NCBI GenBank assembly: GCA_034111045.1
Contig: JAWUYA010000007.1
Location: 20,191 to 84,190, forward strand
Origin: JALJPB01 sp034111045
Lineage (GTDB): Bacteria > Pseudomonadota > Gammaproteobacteria > Enterobacterales > Alteromonadaceae
Direction of reading: 5' to 3'
Length of the DNA stretch: 64,000 nt
Part shown: one piece after another, positions 36,718 to 46,264 of the stretch
Position numbering within the stretch: the first letter of the stretch is position 1
Layout of the letters: every line of letters starts with the position of its first letter
The notes under the pieces: model-generated
What the model saw: the letters and a program-made list of their open reading frames with translations, nothing else
What the model was told of the DNA's origin: nothing
The model's database searches: none
Translations under genes and position numbers: made by a program

Positions 36718-37005
36718 CCGTACATTATATTTCACTGTTAAATTATCACGCTTTTAGTTTTCTGCTTTTTTATGATAAAAGAATGTTAATAAAATAGTCT
36801 GGGAGATAATACCGTTTATATCAATGTAAGTGATTACATTAGTGACCGCAGTTATTATTAATCACAATGGCTCTGTTTATATTTTTACTTAACAGTCGCC
36901 AACCAACATACACCTTAGTGTAGTTATTCGTAATAAAACCTCTTAATGGTAATTATTCTTGCTATCATGCATCACATAATAACTTCAATGAAGATGAGAT
37001 CTACC

Positions 37006-37716
37006 GTGAATAAAAGTTTTATCACTAACATTATCGCTTTAGTTTGCACGCTAGCAGGCTACTTTTTGGATCAACACTTAGTCTTTACTATAGGTTTGTT
37101 TGCACTTTCTGGTGCCATTACTAACTGGTTGGCTGTGCATATGTTGTTTGAAAAAGTACCCGGTTTATATGGCTCTGGTGTTATTCCTGCACGCTTTGAG
37201 GACTTTAAAATAGGCATCCGTAGCTTAATGATGGAGCAATTTTTTACGAAAGAAAATATTGATCGTTTTTTATCTGACAGTTCAGGTAAGGCCCGTAATT
37301 TAGATTTATCGCCGGTTATTGCTAAAGTAGACCTTGCTCCTGCATTTGATAGCCTAGTCGAGGTTATAGAAAATTCTTCTTTTGGTGGTATGTTAGCTAT
37401 GGTGGGTGGAACCGATGCCTTGATACCTTTAAAAACCCCTTTTATTGAAAAAATGAAAGTTACCGTCACCGAAATCACTCAAAGTGCTGAATTTAATGCG
37501 ATGTTGCGTGATGAACTTGAACAACCTGATGTCATACATGGTATGCAAGACAAGGTCAGTAATATTATTGAAAAGCGGTTAAATGAATTAACGCCAGAGT
37601 TAGTGAAAGAAATTATTCAAACGATGATTAGAAAACATCTTGGCTGGTTAGTTGTTTGGGGCGGAGTTTTCGGCGGGGTTATTGGTTTAATTGCCGCGCT
37701 CACTACAAACTTCTAA
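37006..37716 (+). CDS. DUF445-family membrane protein
   Basis: A roughly 236-residue protein with N-terminal helices (about residues 3-20 and 28-45, followed by NWLAVHMLFEKVPGLYGSGVIPARF) and a C-terminal hydrophobic helix (WLVVWGGVFGGVIGLIAALT), with a helical middle. This is the DUF445 layout. The function is not known. I favour the GTG at 37006 because the predicted start VNKSFITN aligns with MNKS starts of relatives and a GATGAGATC ribosome-like site precedes it. ATGs at 36946, 36988 and 36994 are alternatives. Confidence 0.8.
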   Translation: MNKSFITNIIALVCTLAGYFLDQHLVFTIGLFALSGAITNWLAVHMLFEKVPGLYGSGVIPARFEDFKIGIRSLMMEQFFTKENIDRFLSDSSGKARNLDLSPVIAKVDLAPAFDSLVEVIENSSFGGMLAMVGGTDALIPLKTPFIEKMKVTVTEITQSAEFNAMLRDELEQPDVIHGMQDKVSNIIEKRLNELTPELVKEIIQTMIRKHLGWLVVWGGVFGGVIGLIAALTTNF

Positions 37717-37733
37717 TAACTATCTATCAGTTT

Positions 37734-37767
37734 GGCAGCAGCTTCATTAGATCGTGAAGCTGCTTAA
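37734..37767. terminator. Hairpin between convergent DUF445 and MATE genes
   Basis: Stem GCAGCTTCA / TGAAGCTGC (37738-37746 / 37755-37763) around an 8-base loop, located between the two convergent stop codons. AA and TT flanks extend it by a few pairs. It likely ends transcription from both sides, although the T-tracts are short. Confidence 0.6.
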
Positions 37768-37777
37768 TAAGATAGCG

Positions 37778-39115
37778 TTAAAAACTGACCTTTAAGCGAT
37801 GATGATAATGCCAAGCCAGTGTCACCCCGCGCGCCATTAAAAATAGTGATAACGCTGCCCACAAAGCATGGTTGCCATAATCTTGTAGAATAAACCACAA
37901 TGGAAAGAAACCAGCAAAGGTGGCTATAACCATACTGTTTCGCATAGCCTTAGCTTGCATTAAGCCAATATAAATACCATCAAATAAATAGCACCAGCAA
38001 CCCAGTATAGGTAAAATCATAATCCAAAAAATGTATTGATTGGTAAAGGCTATTACCTCGTCAATATCCGTTATCCAGGTTACAAAAATCTTGCCTGCAA
38101 AGACAAATAACAATGAATAACTCAACGCAAATATTGCTGTCCAAAATAATGAAATTCTGACAATGGTATTTAATGCAATATAATCTCTTGCCCCTTTAGC
38201 TTTGCCAACCAAGGCTTCAACAGCATTGGCTATACCATCTAAACCAAATGAGATAAGTAAAACAAAGTTCATTAAAATTGCATTAGCCGCTACCGCATTA
38301 TCTCCTAATCTAGCTCCTTGAAAAGTAATAAAAACAAAACAGAGTTCTAGACATAAGGTTCGAATGAGAATGTCTCGATTTAACTTAAAATAGGCAAATA
38401 ATTCGTTTTGTTCAAACACCGCTTTAATCACTTGTTTCGGTACATTGAATGCCCTGTTGATTGCCTCGTTAAACTTAACCACTATCACAAATATACCCAG
38501 TATTACCCCTGAATACTCGGCAATTAATGTCGCTCTTGCTATACCTTTAACTTGCCAGTCTAGCACTAGCACAAAAAACAAATCTAATGCCAAGTTAACC
38601 AGGTTAGTAAATATCAATAACCACATCACTGTCTTCGCTTGATGGTTACCTAATAACCACCCTAAAATAACCAAATTAGCCAGTGCCGCTGGTAAACCCC
38701 AAATGCGAATATCACTATACTGACGGGCATAAAACTGAACTTGCTCTGAGCCGCCAGCCAGAAAAAGAGCCCCATCTAAGTAAAAAATTTGGCAAACTAT
38801 TAAGGTGAAACCTACTAAAGAGGCCACCAAAATTCCACGAGCTAAAATAATAATGCCTAGTTGATTATCTTGTGCTCCAAAGGCTTGAGCTGCTAATCCT
38901 GACGTAGACATTCGCAAAAAACCACAGAGCCAAGTAATAAAGGTAATAACCATAGCACCAACCGTAGCGCCACCTAAATAATAGGCATGGTCTAGGTGAC
39001 CAATAACAGCGGTATCCACTAAACCTAATAACGGCACTGTAATATTCGAAAAAATCATCGGTAGTGCCAGTAAAAATAAATTTTTGTGTTGTACCGAATT
39101 TTTGATAGTAAACAA
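37778..39115 (-). CDS. MATE-family efflux protein (DinF-like)
   Basis: A 445-residue protein with twelve predicted membrane helices and the MATE opening LALPMIFSNITVPLLGLVDTAVIGHL. The sequence is of the DinF branch of MATE multidrug exporters. In enterobacteria dinF sits next to lexA and is SOS-induced; here it is alone, 11 kb from lexA, and I saw no SOS box upstream. The start is TTG at 39115 with a good ribosome site GAGGAAAA. Confidence 0.88.
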   Translation of the reverse strand: MFTIKNSVQHKNLFLLALPMIFSNITVPLLGLVDTAVIGHLDHAYYLGGATVGAMVITFITWLCGFLRMSTSGLAAQAFGAQDNQLGIIILARGILVASLVGFTLIVCQIFYLDGALFLAGGSEQVQFYARQYSDIRIWGLPAALANLVILGWLLGNHQAKTVMWLLIFTNLVNLALDLFFVLVLDWQVKGIARATLIAEYSGVILGIFVIVVKFNEAINRAFNVPKQVIKAVFEQNELFAYFKLNRDILIRTLCLELCFVFITFQGARLGDNAVAANAILMNFVLLISFGLDGIANAVEALVGKAKGARDYIALNTIVRISLFWTAIFALSYSLLFVFAGKIFVTWITDIDEVIAFTNQYIFWIMILPILGCWCYLFDGIYIGLMQAKAMRNSMVIATFAGFFPLWFILQDYGNHALWAALSLFLMARGVTLAWHYHHRLKVSF

Positions 39116-39233
39116 TGATTTTCCTCAAATGTGCACTAAATGCTGATCCAGGGCAAAATATACTATGTTTTGTGCTGAAAAAACGTTATTTTTAAACCAG
39201 TAGATTTGATGATATTAGCCTAAGGTTTACCCA

Positions 39234-40280
39234 ATGCGAAACACCCTATTCATTCCGCTATTATATGCACTAAGTTTTAATAGTTTTGCCGCCGTTATTC
39301 TCCAATATCATCATGTTAGTGATACCACACCAAACAGTACCAGTATTTCACCTGCTCAATTTAACGTGCATTTACATTATCTTAAAGACAATAACTTTAA
39401 CGTAGTGCCATTATCTCAATTAATGAATGCCATAAAAAAACAACACCCCTTAAAAGATAAAACCGTTGCCATAACTTTTGACGATGGCTATCAAGATAAT
39501 GTTACCTTTGCTAAGCCTCTGCTTGATAAATTTGGTTATCCTTATACTATTTTTATTAATCCAAGCATTATCAATCGTGGCGACAAAAGCTATCTTTCAT
39601 GGCTGCAAATAAAGGCTTTAGCCGATGCAGGCGTTATTATTGCTAACCATGGTTATAACCATGACTCTATGGCAAGAGTGCCGGTTGAAATGAGTCAAGG
39701 CCAATGGTTAGAGCATTATAGTCAACTAATAATTGAATCAGAAAAAATTATTGAACAAAAAACAGGGAAAAGTTGGGGTTATTTTGCATACCCCTATGGT
39801 GAATACTCGCCATTAGATCAGCAATGGATGAAAGACAATAACTTTATCGCTTTTACTCAACAATCAGGAGCGGTAGGCTTAGCGACTGATTTATCCATAG
39901 TTCCTAGATTCCCTGTTTCACAACCCTATGATGCCATAGTAGGTCTTCGCGATAAACTTAACTCACTACCATTAGAGCTTCGTTTAGTGGGTGAAAATGC
40001 TTTAACAATTTTTGAGCATAAGGTCATGACTTCAATCACCTTTGATGTCGTTATTGATGATTTCAATAAATCACAACTTAATTGCTATGTCTCTGGTCTA
40101 GGTCGTCAAGATCTCCACTGGCAAGAAGATGATAGCTTTACTATTAATTTTAATGCTGACATACCCAAAGGTAGAGTGAGGTGTAATTGTACTGCGCCGA
40201 GTATCAGTAAACCGGGCCGCTACTATTGGTATTCAAAACCTTGGTTTATATTAAAAGAGGGGGAGTGGTACCCGCTATAA
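39234..40280 (+). CDS. Polysaccharide deacetylase family protein
   Basis: A 348-residue secreted protein: signal peptide of about 18 residues (LFIPLLYALSFNSFA), then a NodB-fold carbohydrate esterase (CE4) domain: metal motif TFDDGYQDN with the catalytic Asp, second motif ANHGYNHDSM with two metal His, and YFAYPYGEY. The C-terminal 120 residues form a beta-rich extra domain of unknown type. The substrate could be exopolysaccharide or peptidoglycan. Confidence 0.85.
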   Translation: MRNTLFIPLLYALSFNSFAAVILQYHHVSDTTPNSTSISPAQFNVHLHYLKDNNFNVVPLSQLMNAIKKQHPLKDKTVAITFDDGYQDNVTFAKPLLDKFGYPYTIFINPSIINRGDKSYLSWLQIKALADAGVIIANHGYNHDSMARVPVEMSQGQWLEHYSQLIIESEKIIEQKTGKSWGYFAYPYGEYSPLDQQWMKDNNFIAFTQQSGAVGLATDLSIVPRFPVSQPYDAIVGLRDKLNSLPLELRLVGENALTIFEHKVMTSITFDVVIDDFNKSQLNCYVSGLGRQDLHWQEDDSFTINFNADIPKGRVRCNCTAPSISKPGRYYWYSKPWFILKEGEWYPL

Positions 40281-40332
40281 TGGCGACTGTAGACTCAACA
40301 ATACTAGCTGTGTCGCAATTAACAAAGTAAAC

Positions 40333-40968
40333 CTAGTTATGTAGTCGCACTATTTTTTCGAAATCACTGATAAGTTTCGTGCCATCTATACTGGGCACTT
40401 GCCCAATTTCTTGGTCCGGCTTAAATATAGCCGCTATTTTTCCTGTAGGATTGATCAGTACAATAGAGGCGCTATGATCAACTAAATATTCAGCATCACT
40501 GTTATCGCTTTCGTTGTCAGTTATGGCGTACATCAATCCCATGTTACGAGCAAAGGGATAAAGTGCCCCATGATCGCCCCTTAGCGCTTTAAATTCACGG
40601 TTAAAATAAGCAATATATTTCGCTAATTTTTCTTGACTATCACGTTGGGGATCAACAGAAACTAACAATACTTGGTTATCCGCTATTACTGTTAATTCAT
40701 CATAAATGAAGTTAAGTTCTTGCAAGGTTATTGGGCAAACATCAGGACAAGAAGTATAACCAAAAAAAACCCAAGACCACTTACCGAGCAGCTGCTGATT
40801 CGCAAAGGTATTACCTTGGTGATCAGTCAACTGAAAAGGTGTTATTACCCTAGCTTGTTGATAATAGAGGGCATGGTCTGGTTTCGCCAAATAAAACGAT
40901 TTATAAAAACCTAACAAGCCGGCAGCAAGTGCCACTAGAGCGACAATAACATAAAGTAATTTATTCAT
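40333..40968 (-). CDS. SCO1/SenC-type copper chaperone
   Basis: A 211-residue membrane-anchored thioredoxin-fold protein. The helix is at residues 5-22; the copper site CxxxC is Cys74 and Cys78 (FFGYTSCPDVCPIT), with the third ligand His in VDHSASIVLI. It delivers copper to the CuA centre of cytochrome oxidase subunit II. It is the last gene of the oxidase cluster. Confidence 0.93.
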   Translation of the reverse strand: MNKLLYVIVALVALAAGLLGFYKSFYLAKPDHALYYQQARVITPFQLTDHQGNTFANQQLLGKWSWVFFGYTSCPDVCPITLQELNFIYDELTVIADNQVLLVSVDPQRDSQEKLAKYIAYFNREFKALRGDHGALYPFARNMGLMYAITDNESDNSDAEYLVDHSASIVLINPTGKIAAIFKPDQEIGQVPSIDGTKLISDFEKIVRLHN

Positions 40969-40983
40969 AATTAGGGCTTATCC

Positions 40984-41910
40984 TTAACTTAACGGCAATA
41001 TGTAATGATCAAGTAACAAGACAATAAATAACACCATTAAGTGAACAATAGAGAATTTAAAGGTATCCATTGCGGTATTTTCATTGGCGTTAAATTTAAG
41101 TTTCCATGCGTACATGAAAAAGATTAGATTGAGCACTACCGCGCCAATTAAGTAAATCCAACTACTCATCCCTACCAAGTAAGGCAGCAGGCCAACAACA
41201 AACAATAATATGGTATATAACAAGATTTGAGTTTTAGTAAAATTTACTCCGTGGGTTACCGGTAACATCGGTATATTAACTTTGGCATATTCATTTTTAC
41301 GATGGATAGCTAACGCCCAGAAATGTGGCGGTGTCCAAGTAAAAACCAATAAAACCAACAATAAAGCATGCGGGTGAATTTCATTGGTCATTGCTGTCCA
41401 GCCCAACAAAGGCGGTATAGCGCCAGCTAAACCACCGATAGTTATATTTTGAGGGGTAGCCCTTTTTAAGTACAAAGTATAAACAAAGCTATAGCCTACT
41501 AACCCAGAAAAAGTTAGCCATGCCGTTAACGGATTGACTAAACTATAGAGCATGACAAAACCAATAATGGCAATTGTTGCAGCAAAAACAATGGCATTGT
41601 TAGTCGTTATTTTTCCCCCAGGTAAAGGTCTATTATGGGTACGCCCCATAACCGCGTCAATTTTCTCGTCAACAATATGATTAATCGCTGCCGCTGCTGA
41701 TGACAATAAACCAATGCCTAACATTGCAGGCAAAAATAGCTGCCATGGGAGTGCTCCAGGTACCGACAGGCTCATACCAACAACGGCTGTTAATACTAGT
41801 AAAGCAACTACACGCGGTTTAGTGATCTCATAATAAGCACTGCATTTACTCATCATTGTAATTTTTGTTTCATCTTTTACATTAATTGATAATGTTGAAG
41901 AGTCGCTCAT
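40984..41910 (-). CDS. ctaB: Protoheme IX farnesyltransferase
   Basis: A 308-residue polytopic UbiA-family prenyltransferase that makes heme O from heme B. The first Asp-rich motif is NHIVDEKIDAVMGRTHNRPLPGG and the second region HFWALAIHRKNEYAKVNIPMLP; about nine membrane helices. It is 16 bases from ctaA upstream, which uses its product. Confidence 0.95.
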   Translation of the reverse strand: MSDSSTLSINVKDETKITMMSKCSAYYEITKPRVVALLVLTAVVGMSLSVPGALPWQLFLPAMLGIGLLSSAAAAINHIVDEKIDAVMGRTHNRPLPGGKITTNNAIVFAATIAIIGFVMLYSLVNPLTAWLTFSGLVGYSFVYTLYLKRATPQNITIGGLAGAIPPLLGWTAMTNEIHPHALLLVLLVFTWTPPHFWALAIHRKNEYAKVNIPMLPVTHGVNFTKTQILLYTILLFVVGLLPYLVGMSSWIYLIGAVVLNLIFFMYAWKLKFNANENTAMDTFKFSIVHLMVLFIVLLLDHYILPLS

Positions 41911-41926
41911 ATAAATTCCTTAAATC

Positions 41927-42934
41927 TCAAATTTTTCGACGAAGGCTGTAAGTCAGCATGATCAGTGAGAGCATCAAACAAGCCGCAACTACGTTATGAC
42001 TGACGGCGATCGCAAGTGGTAATGAAAACCAAATATTACTAATGCCTAAACTTACCTGCGTTATCAACAAAACAGCTAAAATTGCTGCTGAATTTTTAAA
42101 AAAAGCTGTTTTAGATTTTACAAACACCATAAACGCTAACCAAGCTAAATATAAAAAGGTAACAATAGCGCCCAAACGATGTACCACATGAATGGTTAAC
42201 CGTTCATCATGATCCAAATGGCCAAATTCATACGTCGCTTTTTCTGGGGGGATAACATCAAATGAATCCTCAAAGGTTAAGCGCTCCATCCAGCCAGATT
42301 GACAAATGGGTAATTCAGTACAGGTCAGTGCAGCATAGTTAGATGATGTCCAGCCACCTAGCGCTATTTGCGCTGTTAAAATCACTATACCAATAAAACC
42401 ATAGCGACCATATTTTCTCACTGAAAAATCGCCAGTGTTCAACCGATAAGGGTTAAGCCTCAAGTACAATAAAAATAATAAACATAACGTAGTAAATCCA
42501 CCTAATAAATGAGCCATAACGACTATGGGCATTAGTTTCATGGTGACTGTCCACATGCCTAGGGCTGCTTGAAAGGTCACAATAACTAAAATCAAAAGGG
42601 GCAGGCGAAGTGGCGTACCCTGACTACGATTTTTAATTGATAAAAATGCAATGGCTAAAATTAACAAACCTAAAGTACCGGCAAAATAGCGATGGATCAT
42701 TTCATTCCACGCTTTTTCTGGTTCGACAATAGCATTAGGAAAATTTTGTTGTGCTTTAATTAATTGCTCACTTGTTTGAGGTACCTCTAGCATCCCGTAA
42801 CAACCGGGCCAATCAGGACAACCCAAACCCGCATGTGTTAATCGTGCATAAGCACCTAAACTGACCACAACTAAAGCTAATAGGATACTGATAAAAACAA
42901 GCTTTCTAATGGTTAATTGTTTTTGATGATACAT
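41927..42934 (-). CDS. ctaA: Heme A synthase
   Basis: A COX15/CtaA family protein of about 335 residues with eight membrane helices. It has the conserved RLTHAGLGCPDWPGCYG start, His ligands in EMIHRYFAGTLG and HVVHRLGAIV, and a paired Cys loop CTELPICQSGW. The ATG at 42934 follows a GGATTGGTT ribosome-like sequence; an in-frame TTG upstream (42943) is less likely. It oxidises heme O to heme A for the oxidase below. Confidence 0.94.
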   Translation of the reverse strand: MYHQKQLTIRKLVFISILLALVVVSLGAYARLTHAGLGCPDWPGCYGMLEVPQTSEQLIKAQQNFPNAIVEPEKAWNEMIHRYFAGTLGLLILAIAFLSIKNRSQGTPLRLPLLILVIVTFQAALGMWTVTMKLMPIVVMAHLLGGFTTLCLLFLLYLRLNPYRLNTGDFSVRKYGRYGFIGIVILTAQIALGGWTSSNYAALTCTELPICQSGWMERLTFEDSFDVIPPEKATYEFGHLDHDERLTIHVVHRLGAIVTFLYLAWLAFMVFVKSKTAFFKNSAAILAVLLITQVSLGISNIWFSLPLAIAVSHNVVAACLMLSLIMLTYSLRRKI

Positions 42935-42935
42935 A

Positions 42936-43544
42936 TTAACCAATCCTTGAATACTTCAATAATTTTTTCATATCCGCCAAGATTTTTTTACCAAAAGCGG
43001 ATAGCTCAGCGTTATTTTCAGGAATTTGATGACTTAGCAAAACATTACCTTGGGGATCTGCCACTAATATTTGGGCTTGACCCAACATTTTTTTAGCTAA
43101 ACTTGGCATGGCTATCAAATGCCATTGACTGTCTTTTATGCGTTCTTTCTGCTGAGAGGACAAACCTTGGCTCAGCGCAACGGGAGTAACTCTTGGCATT
43201 TCTGTGCCTAATGCAACATAGCTATTGTGCACGCTCTCAAGTGTTTGCTCACAATGGTTGTCACACCCTTTTGGCATTGCGAAGAGAATTAACCATTGTT
43301 GCTCAAAGTCGGTCTTATTTATGCCCAGTTTTTTCAGCGTAAGCTCACCCTCAATTAGCTTACCTTGATTAGTAACACCATAGGTTAGCCAGTTGTTCTC
43401 TAAAGCTAATTTAGCTAAAATAATAGGCAGAGCAAAAGCCAGTAGCAGCAAAATAAAGCTGCGGCGTGATTTTGCCTTATTGATAGGAGCTGATTGATTT
43501 GACTTATTAGCTTCATTATTTACTGAGGTGTCATTACTACTCAT
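42936..43544 (-). CDS. Cytochrome oxidase cluster protein, SCO-like membrane-anchored domain
   Basis: A 202-residue protein of unknown function with one N-terminal membrane helix (FILLLLAFALPIILAKLAL) and a periplasmic domain with a CDNHC pair (MPKGCDNHCEQTLESV) that resembles the SCO CxxxC site. The region after it (QILVADPQGNVLLSHQIP) looks like a weak thioredoxin-fold strand. The first likely start is ATG 43544. It lies between surf1 and ctaA and is most likely an oxidase assembly factor. Confidence 0.75.
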   Translation of the reverse strand: MSSNDTSVNNEANKSNQSAPINKAKSRRSFILLLLAFALPIILAKLALENNWLTYGVTNQGKLIEGELTLKKLGINKTDFEQQWLILFAMPKGCDNHCEQTLESVHNSYVALGTEMPRVTPVALSQGLSSQQKERIKDSQWHLIAMPSLAKKMLGQAQILVADPQGNVLLSHQIPENNAELSAFGKKILADMKKLLKYSRIG

Positions 43545-43562
43545 ACGTCCCAACCTTTTCTA

Positions 43563-44348
43563 TCATTTTTCTTTATTGTTAATATCGTTATCTTGACCAA
43601 AACGATAGCTTGCCCAGATCATTAAAGATAACCATGCAACAGCTAAACTATACCATTGAAACGCATACGCCCGATGTTTTTCGGGAGGCATGACAATGGG
43701 TTTCCAATTTTTTTCAAACCCTAATGGTTCATTTTCATCTAAGTAGACAACAAATGGCAATAGCTTCAGGCCAATTAATGTGGAAAACTTATCTAGCTCT
43801 ATTTGCTGCACCCGCAAAGGCCACTGATTCGATTCGAACTTCTGTTCAGTCAGCATTATTCCTTGGTCGATAAAACGAATATGCCCCTCAAACTGAAACT
43901 GTCCAACTAATGCCGTCACTATTGGTATTTCTTGCCTATTAATAGACCCTTGTATCCAGCCTAAGTTGACTAAAATAGCATGTTCACCCGATTGCGCGAC
44001 TTGATAAACTCGGTAACCTAATGAATTTTTATTAACTTGATTATCCAGTAAAAATACAATGTCAGGCAGAAATTTACCCTCGACTGTCACCGGAAAATCA
44101 TTAATGTAGTTAATTTGAGTATTTGACTTTTTTAACGCTAACACCTTGGGTAATGAAAGTGAATTTTGTTGTTGTAAACTAACCATACGATCAAGCCTTT
44201 GCTCTTTTTCTAAGGCCCTTGAACTCTGCCATACACCTAACTTGAGCAAACCAGAAAAAATAACTAGTGTAAAGATCAACCACGGCAGGCTAATATTTGA
44301 TAAGCTAAATTTAATTCGTTCTGTGGTTGAAAATTTACGGTTTTGCAC
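43563..44348 (-). CDS. SURF1-family oxidase assembly protein
   Basis: A 261-residue protein with two membrane helices, one near the N-terminus (LPWLIFTLVIFSGLLKLGVWQ) and one at the C-terminus (YSLAVAWLSLMIWASY), around a periplasmic SURF1 domain with GYRVYQVAQ and LVNLGWIQGS. SURF1 helps insert heme A into subunit I. The start is GTG with AGGAAG upstream. Its 5' end lies 51 bases from the start of the divergent DUF2909 gene. Confidence 0.9.
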   Translation of the reverse strand: MQNRKFSTTERIKFSLSNISLPWLIFTLVIFSGLLKLGVWQSSRALEKEQRLDRMVSLQQQNSLSLPKVLALKKSNTQINYINDFPVTVEGKFLPDIVFLLDNQVNKNSLGYRVYQVAQSGEHAILVNLGWIQGSINRQEIPIVTALVGQFQFEGHIRFIDQGIMLTEQKFESNQWPLRVQQIELDKFSTLIGLKLLPFVVYLDENEPLGFEKNWKPIVMPPEKHRAYAFQWYSLAVAWLSLMIWASYRFGQDNDINNKEK

Positions 44349-44398
44349 TTGAATTTTACTTCCTTAATACAACAATCCTACTTAGGAAGAGTTTTTAT

Positions 44399-44608
44399 AT
44401 GGTATTTAAAATAGTTATCGTCAGCCTGCTGGCTTTTATGGTTTACAACTTATTTAAAGCGTTAATATTAATGAAAAAAAACGACTCCAATAAGCCTTCA
44501 ATGACAAAATATATTGGTAGACGACTTTACCTTTCTGTCGCTATCGTTTTATTACTACTCGTTGGTTTACTAACTGGTGTTATAACGCCAAACCCCCGTC
44601 CTTATTAA
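44399..44608 (+). CDS. DUF2909-type small membrane protein
   Basis: A 69-residue protein with two hydrophobic helices (residues 3-20 and 48-65), a short basic loop between and the end ITPNPRPY. It matches the small twin-helix proteins found beside cytochrome oxidase genes. The ATG at 44399 is preceded by TAGGAAGA; the longer version from 44327 overlaps surf1 and is less likely. The function is unknown, likely linked to oxidase assembly. Confidence 0.8.
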   Translation: MVFKIVIVSLLAFMVYNLFKALILMKKNDSNKPSMTKYIGRRLYLSVAIVLLLLVGLLTGVITPNPRPY

Positions 44609-44670
44609 CTTAATGGTAAATTCATTAAGCCTTCTAACCGTTTAGTCTACGCCTTTTTATATTAGTAAAA

Positions 44671-44714
44671 GGTGAAAGCGCCACATTGAAAAAACATCAA
44701 TGAGCACTTTCACC
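44671..44714 (-). terminator. Terminator of the oxidase operon
   Basis: Long hairpin: GGTGAAAGYGC outer arms (44671-44681 / 44704-44714) with an inner CATTGA/TCAATG pair and a 7-base A-rich loop. On the minus strand it leads to TTTTACTAAT. It lies 33 bases downstream of the ctaE stop codon and could stop both the oxidase operon and DUF2909 transcription. Confidence 0.7.
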
Positions 44715-44747
44715 GTAGTAATCATACCAATTAGGCGTGATATAAAA

Positions 44748-45632
44748 CTATATGATATAGACGAATACGAATAGCATTACCCATACCACGTCAACAAAAT
44801 GCCAATACCAGCTTGTTGCTTGGAAAGCGAAATGTTTTTCAGCTGTAAAATGGCCTTTTAATATTCTAAAGAACATCACTATTAGCATTACTGTACCTAA
44901 AGTAACATGCATGCCATGGAAGCCAGTCAACAGATAGAAAGTATTGCCGTATATACCACTCGATAAATACAACTGCATCTCTTCAGAATAACCGTGAGAA
45001 TATTCTAGTACTTGAAAAAACAAGAAAGCACAACCTAACAAAATGGTAATTCCTAACCATGCCTTTAGTTGTGGACGTCTATTATTCTCTAATGCAACAT
45101 GGGCAAAATGAGCAGTAATAGATGATGTCACTAGTAATATAGTATTTAGTAAAGGTAACCCATACCAACCCATTGCTGTGGTTTCTGTACCGTCAGGTGT
45201 TTTTATTAACGGCCAAGTAGCCGTAAAGTCTGGCCATAATACTTCACCAGTCATAAAATTATTACCGGCACCATCTAACCATGGTACAGAAAGTGTTCTT
45301 GCATAAAGCAATGCGCCAAAAAAAGCGGCAAAAAACATCACTTCTGAAAAGATAAACCAGACCATTCCTTGTCTAAACGAACTGTCTAATTGGCGGCTAT
45401 ATTTTCCAGCCATCGATTCAGTGATCACATTGCTAAACCAGCCAAACATCATAAAAATAATTAAGCCAATACCAGCCAGCAAAATTAAACCGCCAAAGCC
45501 ACTTTCATTGTTAGCTAAATCAGAAACATAGTTTCCTGCGCCTATAGCAATTAAAAATAGTGCAACCGCGCCAACAATAGGCCAGTGACTTTGATCGGGT
45601 ACATAATAGTTTTCATATTCTTTTGTTGTCAT
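44748..45632 (-). CDS. ctaE: Cytochrome c oxidase subunit III
   Basis: A 294-residue polytopic protein of seven helices: SHWPIVGAVALFLIAIGAG, RQGMVWFIFSEVMFFAAFFGALLYAR, TGFHGMHVTLGTVML and HFAFQATSWYWHFVDVVWVMLFVFVY. These are hallmark subunit III segments. Follows ctaG in the operon at 33 bases. Confidence 0.96.
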   Translation of the reverse strand: MTTKEYENYYVPDQSHWPIVGAVALFLIAIGAGNYVSDLANNESGFGGLILLAGIGLIIFMMFGWFSNVITESMAGKYSRQLDSSFRQGMVWFIFSEVMFFAAFFGALLYARTLSVPWLDGAGNNFMTGEVLWPDFTATWPLIKTPDGTETTAMGWYGLPLLNTILLVTSSITAHFAHVALENNRRPQLKAWLGITILLGCAFLFFQVLEYSHGYSEEMQLYLSSGIYGNTFYLLTGFHGMHVTLGTVMLIVMFFRILKGHFTAEKHFAFQATSWYWHFVDVVWVMLFVFVYII

Positions 45633-45665
45633 TTCATTCCCCTTCTTGTGCTTACACTAACCCCC

Positions 45666-46262
45666 TTAGGAGGATGAGTCTGCGCTGCCAGTAATATCGT
45701 AAAGCGTATATGATAGTGTTAATGTGGAAACCTCTGCAGGTAAGTCTACATCAACATAGAACTGTAATCCCATTTCAACATCTTCATTAGCTTTTAATGG
45801 CTGCTGGGTAAAGCAGAAACATTCTATTTTTTGAAAATAGCCTGCGGCCATACCCGGTGAAACTGATGGAACGGCTTGTCCAACAATATCACGCATAGAT
45901 TCATTTTTAGCGTAAAATTTAACAAATTTAACTTCACCTGGATGAACTTCTACCTCATTAATTACTGGCTCAAACTGCCAAGGAATTCCCTTAGCCATAC
46001 GAGTAATAAATTGCACAGTAACTGTGCGAGAAGTATCAACGCCATCAGCAGAATAAGATACTGCAGTGTCATTGGTTTTTCCGTTTAATCCGGTGATATC
46101 ACAAAACACGTCATATAAAGGCACCAAAGCAAATCCAAAACCAAACATACCAAAGACAATCAGTAATAGTTTTTTGACAACTTGGCCGTTAGTCGAGTTC
46201 GAAGAGCTAACAACTGCTTGCTGCTCTTCATCATTCAACTCTTGCTTTGGGCTTTTATTCAT
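45666..46262 (-). CDS. ctaG: Cytochrome c oxidase assembly protein CtaG/Cox11
   Basis: A 198-residue Cox11 family protein: N-terminal membrane helix (LLLIVFGMFGFGFALVPLYDVFCDITGLNGKT) and a periplasmic domain carrying the copper motif CFCFTQQ. It inserts copper into the CuB site of subunit I. Just 2 bases downstream of ctaD. Confidence 0.96.
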   Translation of the reverse strand: MNKSPKQELNDEEQQAVVSSSNSTNGQVVKKLLLIVFGMFGFGFALVPLYDVFCDITGLNGKTNDTAVSYSADGVDTSRTVTVQFITRMAKGIPWQFEPVINEVEVHPGEVKFVKFYAKNESMRDIVGQAVPSVSPGMAAGYFQKIECFCFTQQPLKANEDVEMGLQFYVDVDLPAEVSTLTLSYTLYDITGSADSSS

Positions 46263-46264
46263 TA

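Noticed and set aside
37778..39115. SOS-controlled dinF in an operon with lexA
   Set aside because: The gene is 11 kb from lexA and I saw no CTGT-N8-ACAG upstream.
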